Below are positions 1 to 9,800 of a DNA stretch of 11,430 nt, piece after piece. Under the pieces are notes generated by a model that did not search any database, was not told where the DNA came from, and saw only the letters and a program-made list of their open reading frames with translations. The first letter of the stretch is position 1. Every line of letters starts with the position of its first letter. Both the position numbers and the translations under genes were made by a program. The DNA is from Saccoglossus kowalevskii (lineage: Eukaryota; Hemichordata; Enteropneusta; Harrimaniidae), in the NCBI RefSeq assembly GCF_000003605.2, contig NW_003138332.1, positions 17,308 to 28,737 on the forward strand, given 5' to 3'.

Positions 1-387
1 ACTTTTTACCAAAAATGACAAAAATATTCACAAAAATTAGAGAATTGAAGATGTGATCATGAAATGAACAAATCTGAGAGAGGTCTCCCCAAGGTACATA
101 TACACCAAGTATCAAAGCATTCAGGCTTGTAGTTTTTTCAAGAAGAAGTCGAAAAAGTAAAACATTGACACGAACGCCGGACAATCACTCATATGATAAG
201 CTCCGCTCGACAAAGTCAACAGCGGAGCTAATGAAGCTGAAGACATGCAAACCAGGTCTATTTACACCCTTTTTAGAACGAACATCAACTTTTGCCATCT
301 TTCACAAAATAACTTTGCAAAACATTTTCAAATTCTGTTTAACAACATCTGAAAGTGGTTATATCTCATCCAAAAATAATAACTCAC
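1..387 (-). repeat. Intron/3' flank with dispersed-repeat-like sequence
   Basis: No convincing exon follows the exon 15 donor. Positions about 1-240, read on the minus strand, have the layout of a dispersed repeat common in marine invertebrate genomes: a TGTCCGGCGTTCGTG-type start, then TTTTCGACTTCTTCTTGAAAAAACTAC, then a 'tttgatacttggtgtatatgtaccttggggaga' type stretch (split here only for description). The assignment is pattern memory and not verified. A perfect 9-bp inverted repeat (AGCTCCGCT / AGCGGAGCT) spans 199-229. The element runs off the window edge. Confidence 0.4.
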
Positions 388-821
388 CAGATCTACCGTA
401 ATGTTTGCTAGCTCTACTCAGTATTTCCTCTTTTGCTGCTTGCTGTTGCTGCTGTTGCTGTTGTTGGTGATGTAGCTGCTGTAGTTGCTGTCGATACTGC
501 TCTTGCACTGGCATTGGATGCTCCGGCTGATCATATTTACTATAATAAACGGCAGTATCTTCTGGGTGAGCAAATCGACTTCCACCACTCGCTTCATTAT
601 TATTTGATTTATTCACTTTCTGATCAGTTGATGTGTATTTACTTTCACGAGTTGCTCTACTTTGGTTAGATCGGTCTAAGTATCTACTACTACTAGTGTT
701 ATCTGGTTTTGATGGGTTAGTTCTGGTAACAACATATTGTGTTAGTTTAGAACCGCCACCACCACCACCACCACCACCACCACTGCTACCACCACCACCA
801 CCAGTAGGACTACCACCACTG
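388..821 (-). CDS. AGBL2/AGBL3-like: Exon 15 of fragment: polyGly and polyGln tail
   Basis: A 434-nt exon, acceptor TTGACAG before 821 and a consensus donor GTGAGT at 387; phase 2 in, phase 1 out. It begins [13 protein letters not shown], then a run of ten Gly from a GGT microsatellite, then [20 protein letters not shown]. Its [10 protein letters not shown] echoes VVLTNPSRP in exon 13. It continues through [20 protein letters not shown] and a Gln-rich helix with nine consecutive Gln, and ends [15 protein letters not shown]. The good donor implies at least one more exon beyond position 1. If that intron is retained, the frame ends after GELLFLDEI at a TAA (361-359). Confidence 0.85.
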
Positions 822-3800
822 CTGTCAATATGAAACCGATATTATGTAAAGTGGGTTATTAAAATAAAAAAACAATGAAAAGTACAGAATATCCTATTAT
901 TTTACATAACACATGTTTGTGTGAAAATGATGAAAAGCAAATTGAAAAGAACCTCCCTTGACGAATTAGTGCTGACTAGTTATCTAATTAGGGAGCACCA
1001 ATAAGTGGTTATCTATTTACTGCAAGATTATGCGTAATGTGTGAAAGACGTGAATTCAACGTCTGCCGCCAAAATTTAATAATTTGATTTTGAACTTGAA
1101 TTTCTATTTTTCACAGAGGAATATGGTGTTTTCAGAGAGGAATATAACGGTACTTCATAAAAATTGACCATCATAAATGTGTATAGCACATTATTAAGAG
1201 TGGAAATACCCACAAAATTGTTTCGCATTTGTCAAATCCCGTGCAATGTTTTGATACAACTACAACTATGATTTTTGTTTGTTCGTTTTTTATGTTTGAT
1301 TTCACGCATAACACTGGATCTCGTAGTGAATAGATTATGGTATTTTGGTAACTTGTAACCTAAAATAATATTTTATACATGTATATGTGACATTATCATA
1401 GACATAACCCATGTAATTGAAATAAGGTATGTCTGTCAGCTATAGTAAACTGTTTTAAGTTCAAAAGAGACAAATTTCATAAATCGTGAAAATTGCAAAA
1501 TTTGATAGTAGTCAACATTTCTCTGCGCATACAACATGAAGTCTCAGTAATGTCCAACAAATTTTGTTTTAAAAAATGGTGTAAATCCTTATAATGTGTA
1601 AATGAAATTTATTCGAGGGCGTTCGTGAACAAAAAAATTACTATGACTCCCTATCTGATGGATGACAGTGAAATGACAACCGTTACACACACAGAAATAC
1701 AGTTTGTGATTCAAATAAGGTAGTAACATGGACAGAAAACTATAATCAAGTAGAAAAACGGATAGATAAAAGTATACAAATACTGGACATTGTTTAATGG
1801 CATTAATACTTACATATTCTGTGGGTAACTGATCTGAGTGGCTGAAGGGCATCTACTATTAGGACGACTTGGACTACTTCTTGTTTTAGCAGAATAACCT
1901 AGTCAATACAAAAAGACACTATGAGCTATGCACAACCATGAAAAACACAACCAACAAAATTAAAATCTAGTTTTAACCCGCTTGAGACAATGAAATGCAG
2001 TTGCATGGTATGTATCAGATACATGTATGTTGCAATTATACCTCGTTTAACAAAATCAGTATACTCCTTTGTCTAACTGCTCATCAAATGGGGATGGATG
2101 TGTCTTTATTGGACTGCCTCGTCCTGTTGTTGGTCTTGATGGGTTTGTAAGCACTACAGGAGAACTCCTAATTTGATGTTGTAACTGCAGCAAATCTTGT
2201 TGTCGCTGCTGCACAGCTGAGAGTGCCACTACGTGCTGTCGCGTCTTGATCTTGATCGCTGCTGCTGACCACTGCTACCTCGCGATGATGGAATCTCTTC
2301 GGCTGATTTAGTTGTATGTCCCCACTCATAATGATCATCTGAAAGGCATCAAATAGAAATAAATGAAATAATGGTAATCAGCAGACACTGTTATCAAAAC
2401 TTTTAAATACAGGGGATTCCTACCACAAACATAAAGAATTTCTACTCACCAGCAAATTGCAAATCTGAGAGATGGTTAGCGACGTACTGTGCAGCGAATG
2501 TCTTCTCATGATGAGGGCATAACCCTTCTACATTGCCACTGACTGGCATGCTAGACCAGCCGCGCTGTCCGGCGGTATAACGAAATGTTGGAACTTCTGC
2601 AAAAAAAATAACACACTTTTATTTTAATACTTTCTAGACAAAAGTATAAATGATCCAGTCCAAAATTTATCCAGAATTCCACATTTTCATGAATATGCCA
2701 ATGATAATATATAGAAGACATACCATTCTCTCCTTGAGGCAAGACACCGTTCTTTAAATAGGCATTAGTTAAAGCTTCTAAGTATTCCGCCTTTAAATAA
2801 AGATTTGAACAATCAATAAATGTACAATATCACGTAATGGACAATAAAATGTTAGTACATATCACAATAACCAGAAAATACAATCCCCTGTTGTAAAACA
2901 CCTAAACACTCAGAAACAAAACAATTGTTAAAAGGGTAAAGCTGTGTCAGTATTGAAAACTGACAAGTCAGTATGCAGCCAGTCATTGTGCTGTCACTTC
3001 CCTAGTACACTCACTATGTACCTACGAATATTTGTACAAATTATACACTAATGTTCATGGTACATCCTATAGTATAACGTCTTCAGTTTTGAAAATATAA
3101 GAAATGTCATTAAATTGAGAGGCCATGATTGGCTTAAAGATTCAGTGACAAAACCTTAATAGATACAAAGAAAATTTCAGTAATGAATTTAAAGTGACTG
3201 AACATGAATGTATTTGTATTTATACAATAGAAAGAAACATTCAAATCTTGTGCAACATAAAGATATAACCAGGTGCAAACTGAAGCATACATAATATGAT
3301 AACTATGATTATATCTGCACCTTCTTCATTCTCCTATTGAACCTGTAATAAACATGGCTTTGTTTGGGTTCGCAGCAATCTACATTAATTTCTATGGTCT
3401 GTGGGTAATACAAAGATGGTGATAGAATTGTGATAAATAAATGTGATAAGTAATAATATTAACATAATCATGTAGCATTTGAAAATGATATGATATTAAG
3501 AAATCAAAACAAGACAGTACAGTTAGTAATGTCAAATGCAATCAAATTAGTGTTAGTGACCATCACTATGTAAAGTACACCATTTTTGAGCAGTTGCAAC
3601 ATATGAGCAACCTGTGTATGAAGACCACACTTTCGGCAATATTATTGCAGATTAAATTTTTTTAGAATAAAATCATAATTCTGTTTAATAATGGAAAATA
3701 GTTATTGATTTTCTAAAATCAAACTCATTTGATTTTGAACAATTAAAATAAATGTATTTTTGTTGCAGCAGTAGCATCTCATTATTTTCTCCACAAATAT

Positions 3801-6800
3801 TATGTATGTCAAATTTATGAGTTGGCAATCCACAAAAAATAATCCACCCTCTGTAAAGACCACCTGTCTATAAAGTCCCTTAGGTAATCACTATACACAG
3901 GGTTGACAGTACATTTTGTATGTGCAGATGTACAATATAACTATTGTTTCCACTGAATAACAGAATGAGAGATTGATACTGTTAGAATACATAGTGCAGG
4001 GTTTCTTCTAGTTATACAAATCACTCAGTGCAGTACAATAAACATTGTAAGTTGAAATACCACACTAAAAAAACAACAGAAACAAAGATGGATGTATATT
4101 GTTAGAACTGATGATGACTTGTAATCTTCACCTGGTAATGAATCCTAGGGTAGATATCACGATACGACTCTCGTTTTGTTATATGTTCAGGAATTGTTTC
4201 CGGTTTGGGTTCAAAACCAGGCTCTGTGTCAAAGAACAGGGGTGGTGTCAGATCTGATTCTGATTCAAAACCTGGCTCTGGATCAAAGTACAGAGGTGGT
4301 GCCAGGTCTAATTCTGGCTCAGAATCTCGATCTGATTCTGTTTCAAAATCTTCTGGTTCCGATTCAAAAAATGGCTTCGGTTCCAGATCAGGTTCTAGAT
4401 CAGGTTCCAGTGCCGTATCTGGCTCTGGTTCAGGATCAGGTTTATGTTCTGCATTAAGTAGGGAATCTGAGGAACAGTTGTACTGTAGAAAAACAGGCAC
4501 CATTAGTAATGTAAGTAGTGATGTAAGTCAATCAAAGTTGGTAAGTGTACATTCAAAAAACTTTTTTTTTTTTTTGCAGGAAAAAAAGAAAGTACCGTAA
4601 CATGACACACTACTATACATGTATTATAATAACAATAACCAGCATACTGTAATTTAGTTTATATGAGTAATGTATACGTTCCAGCTACCCACACAATATA
4701 CTGTCAACAATATTTCAAATTATGACATTATTTTACAATGCAATAAATAATCAGGTTCAGCCAATAAGTGCAGTGCAGATTTCACCCAAGAATTCAACAA
4801 ACACAATCCCCAAGATATGAAACAGAATAAATGTGCACTTAAATAAAACAATTATATCATAATTAATAACTATATATTATTTTAACACTTGAGTCTTTGT
4901 TCTTAAGATTAGTGTTGTACCTCATTGAACACTTGAGAAGGCTGGCCTTCATTCTCCAGGATGGGGGATAGTTCGCTAAGGGGCAAATCAGGATAGGACT
5001 GCTAAAAGAAGTAATTAACATATATAAATTGTAGACACAGATTTTGGTATCAAATCAATGATATATTGAGTTAAACTGTTAAGACAAACATGTAACAGCA
5101 GTCTATTAAAATTCATATCATCTGAATTATGCAAATGAGACACACCAATGTATTCCTTAAATGGGTCAGGCTCAGATAAAAACAAAAGTAACTCAATTTA
5201 TACTGCATGAGGGCATACCATCATCAGATTTTTTTAAGAGCATAATAATGTTGACTGTGACTGATCCGCAATTCTTCCATCAGTAAAGTAGTTCTATTCT
5301 GTAAAAATTTAAAAAAAAACAGGAGTGATATTTTTTAAATTACAAAAACTAACCTTTTTGATTCCTTTATCGTTTAATGCTGAATGGGAACTGCTAGCAT
5401 CATGACGCGCATAATTCAATCTTCCCGCTGAGTGGGAATCTTTACTGGTGACGTGCTGATAGCGAATCACTTTAGGCGTATTAGTCTACAAAACAAGAAT
5501 AAAACAATCTTTTTTCACATGGTCATACATAGAATGCAAAAAAAAACCACAAGTTTTCACACACTGAAATTTACAAACACACATCAAATGTGAATCTTAC
5601 CCTATCTTCCTTTTTAGTCAATCCCTCTTTCTCAGCTGAAGGCGATTCTCTTTTCTCACTAGAATATTTATCTGATGCATTGCGCTTCTTATCACGTTCT
5701 TTTCTTGTCTTTAATTTCTTCTTCTTCTGCAGCTGAAAATAGATCAATACCTTTATTTATAATGATCTGGGTGTACTTGTATTAATGATACAGTATTGGT
5801 ATATATATTTACCCAGGGTCCTCTCTATTTTCAAGAGTTAACATGTTTGTACTTCAAACTGTTTCATTTTTTATAATATCAGAATAACTAAGCCTTGTGA
5901 GTGAAATTTTAGTGAAAACCAGCAGATTTTGAATTGGATGAATGACATTGTGTCAACTTCATTATTACATATACAAGTGTAGCTGAATCCGATTAATTAT
6001 TTTGATTTTCAAAAGCTACTTTCCCACATGTCTAAAAAACGCCAGTGTTAACACTGTTTTTCGTTGTGCAAATATTAGATAATCTGCTGAATTGTCTGCT
6101 CACGTTCTCACATAGTAAAAACACCGGTGTTTTGTGCCCTCGAGAAATCATATCACGGAAAGGTCAATAAACAAATGGAAAGGTAAGTCGACAAAATGGC
6201 CTCCTCTCTGGTAAATTCATTTGCTTTGTTCCTGTTTTTCCGTGTGTTTTTACACTCGAGAAGAAAACAACAACAAGCGATTTATCGAGATTTCGAAGAG
6301 CAAGAAATCGCCAACTTAATGATGCTGTTGACTGTTTACTTTAGGTAGTTGACTCAACGGTTGTACATGTTTTTTGAGTTTCTACAATGTCTTGTAATGA
6401 GTGTTTAATACGTAGCCTAAATGAACATGTCATAAACTCCAGATGAACCAAATCATACTTATACATCATCTGATTCGAAGCTAAATAAAACTGACAGCAA
6501 AGTACACTCACCTTGGGAGCAATAGCCAATAAGTGCACAGGCAAACCATCATCCACAGAACTATCCGATCCACTTGTACTACAAACAAAATATTAAATGA
6601 CAAATCAAACATGTGACAACAATTATAACTATACTTACACCATATAAATGAACACATGACGTTACTTACACCATATAAATGAACACATGACATATAACTT
6701 TACCTTGATTCCACAGCAGATGTGTAGTCTTCATCTAAATCCACAATACCATCGTCTGGTATTGGTGATCCTACAGCCCGTAGATGTGCCAATATCTCCT

Positions 6801-9800
6801 GTCGTACTCTCTCCTCCAAGTGACAAAGAATTTGAGCACACTATGAAGTAGTCAAATACAACCACAATTAGTAATAAGTATGGAAGAGCAAAATACATGC
6901 ACATGCACGCATTAACAATATTAAATCTGGTGCTACTGCCAAAGTGAATAATATCAAATTTTGCTTGTCAGAAAATAAAATATGAAAAAACATTTAATGA
7001 TGTTCAGTAAGGCAAAAAAGCTAAGATTGAACTAACTATAAATTTATCTTTGTACAGTAGGAACAACTGTAAAGCAGTAAGCAATATTTTCTATGGACTG
7101 GATATGGCTTTTCCAGCCCAAGGTCGTACGGTGGAAGTGCCAAGCTTGTGAAGGTGCGTTAGCCGTATGACTGAAGACAACAAAAGTTTTACGCAGTCCA
7201 TAAAGTTTTTATCATATACCTTATCAGATCTACAGTCAGCTGGCGCACACGTGATAATAAAATAAATGCGATATTTAATATATAGGGGCCGCCATCTGGA
7301 ATGCGGCATAAAAGTAAATAAGAAACAAGTTGTGAAACACGTTTTTCAGATTCAGGACAAAATGCCAATCTTTCACAGAAATACGACCCGTTGGGGTAAT
7401 ATTAAGCCAAGAGATAACAAAATTCAACCGAATTCATAATTTTTGTGTGGAAAAATCCCTTAAATACGAACACCTAATTACACAAAGAACAGAGAACACT
7501 TTCCCGGGGTATTTGAAATCAAAATTAGCTGCTGAGCTGGAATGACAATTTTGTTATCGGTTGGCTTAATATTATCCCAACTTGTCTCTTAGTTAGTTTT
7601 ATGCCGCATTCAAGATGGCGGCCCCCATATAGTAAATATCACATTTATTTTATTATCACGTGTGCACCAGCTGACTGTGATCAGACCAATTAAAAAAATG
7701 TCATTCTACTGGTTCTCAGTTATTAATCTTATTTCTACCATTTATTTAAACGTTCGCATTGCGGATTGATATTTCTGTGCCTGACGTCACAACATCAACA
7801 TGATACGTGAACGTTCTAACATTCATTGGTGCTTGCAACTCTTTCAAAATAGATTGGCTCGCTAGAATCCTGACCAGAGTGCATAATACCTAGAATGTGG
7901 TAATATTTTAGCCCTAAATATCATTCTGTGTTTGGAGGTTAGATGTGCTAGTGTGATCAATATTTTATAAAGGCTTGTCCCACAATATAATAGCAAAAAT
8001 CTGAACTGTCAAGATCAATACAGACTAGTTACAAATGTCGTCACTGGTAACCAATGTGTGCGACGCTCTAAAATTGAAAAGGAATATGTTTGTCCAAATA
8101 TGGTCAAACAGGGCCGGGCGTGATATTAAAATTTATTGCATGGCTCTTTGATGGGCTTCTCATAGCATAACGAGGTGGAGCAATACAAGGTATATGATAA
8201 TACTGTACAAGCCACTAAATACAAATATCTAGAATAATAAGGTGCACACCAGCAAAAACAAGTAAAAATCATACAAGACACAATACATGCTTACATAGAA
8301 ATCAACGCAGTGAGTAAGGTGTAATAATTACCATACAAGTAAGGGTCATTAAGCAATAGTTAATAGAAAAAGACAACATGTTAAAAAATTAAAACCAGAC
8401 GTGACTGTGTGTATATAACACATTTTGAACAAAATACTGAGGATAGAAAGTCACCACAGCAGTTTGTCAACTGGTCAACACAAGCCTGCTAGTGAAATAA
8501 GTACAGTGAAAGATAATTATATGGAATTATTATTGAATACTGACATTTATTCACAGTAATTTCAGGTATAAACTGAATGAAACGACAACATCTTACCTTT
8601 GAGTTATCGGGATCACAGTAATCAAGTAACGAATCACAGAAGTGATACCCTAACGACTCATAGTCCTTAGTACTGAAATGATGCTGCTTACCCAGTGATG
8701 TACCACAGAATGTAGCCTGCAAAGACAACACATTTTTACAGAATATATGTTATTGCTTACAGGGCTTAGTCTAGTGTTATGTGAAAACAATTACATGCAT
8801 GAGTACATTTAAGAACTTAATGGGTTAGCATCTTTATGACCAAATTCAGAATAAAAACATATATTGGCGTCAGTAGCCACATCAGAATCCAACCAAATCA
8901 TGACTTGTGTATCATCTATGCCATACAGCATTATATAAATGATTAAAATCATTTCAAACTTGACAACAAATTTTGCTTGATTTTAAATTTTGGACAGTAT
9001 AAATAAGTTCAGTATAGATCAACTTACTTCCATTGTAAAGCTATTCATAATTCCCATCTGCCACATGACAACACGACCAGTACCGTCTTTGCTCTTCTGA
9101 ACTTTAAATTTACAACTCTCAAAGCAGAACTGTAAAGACAAGAAGTAACAATGCTCAATCCAAACATTGATCATGTACTTTTAGAGGATACACCATAAGA
9201 TAAAAACATAATCAGTATTTTATCATTGATTCAAAGACATTTTACTAGTATATAAGCTATGCATCATTTCAACAACTCAGTACATCCATGGAACTATAAA
9301 CCCCAGGAAGAACAACCACTTTGTTTCCTTTGAACTATGATAGTTGCCGCGATGTTGAATGTTTATTTTGACTGTTTATTTCGTCGTATTAAAAAATAAG
9401 CCGATTTACGCAAATGAACGTTTATCTCCAACTATCGGTCATTTTCGGTGTCAATCGGGCGACTTCCGGAGATCACGTGATCGAGTTATTTCGGTTATAG
9501 CATAAAAAAACAATGGCGCCAAGACAAAAACACTGATAAATGAGCGACATTCAACGGTAAAAAAAAACACATTGCCCCTTCTGGCGATCGAAGGGAAACA
9601 CGGAATAAGTCGGGATATGTCGACAACAAACAGCATACCAAACCCCATACTTCGCAAACTTTCGCAACCTTATTTTTTCGAGGGTTGAAAAAAACAAGAA
9701 GTAATCTAAAAACGACATTGAAAATTATGAAAACTCGCTAAAACTTCGACCCGTTGCATGATTTCCGGTACACTGAAGGTCACCCTGCAGACCGACTTGT

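Noticed and set aside
102-221. A last exon starting after GTCTTCAG, open for about 38 codons to a TGA
   Set aside because: It has the right phase, but the sequence coincides with the repeat-like region and its inverted repeat, and the peptide does not resemble the tail.
349-387. A last exon starting after CTTTCAG at about 349
   Set aside because: The intron would be only about 38 bp, and the reading frame stops after some 15 codons with no supporting pattern.
433-833. Plus-strand open frames with Ala/Val-rich and polyPro sequences
   Set aside because: Shadows of the CAG and GGT triplet repeats of exon 15 on the other strand.
1814-1898. Alternative frame of exon 14 ([12 protein letters not shown]...)
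   Set aside because: Open, but its phase does not fit exon 15, whereas the [12 protein letters not shown] frame fits both sides.
2066-2274. Programmed ribosomal frameshift in exon 13
   Set aside because: Two shifts of opposite sign would be needed within about 200 nt and no slippery heptamer is visible in either zone. Indels are simpler.
4176-4600. Two overlapping plus-strand open frames rich in Ser/Gly/Asp (about 93 and 131 codons)
   Set aside because: They lie antisense to exon 10, whose six-base-like repeat keeps several frames open. No promoter, splice support or recognisable protein; the minus strand has matching splice borders and phases.
6160-6200. Plus-strand start-codon exon ATGGAAAG/GTAAGT
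   Set aside because: Only eight bases of coding sequence, with no downstream plus-strand exon in the window.
7091-7309. Open frame of about 72 codons on the minus strand near the foldback element
   Set aside because: It crosses the left terminus of the element and has no family resemblance or splice support.
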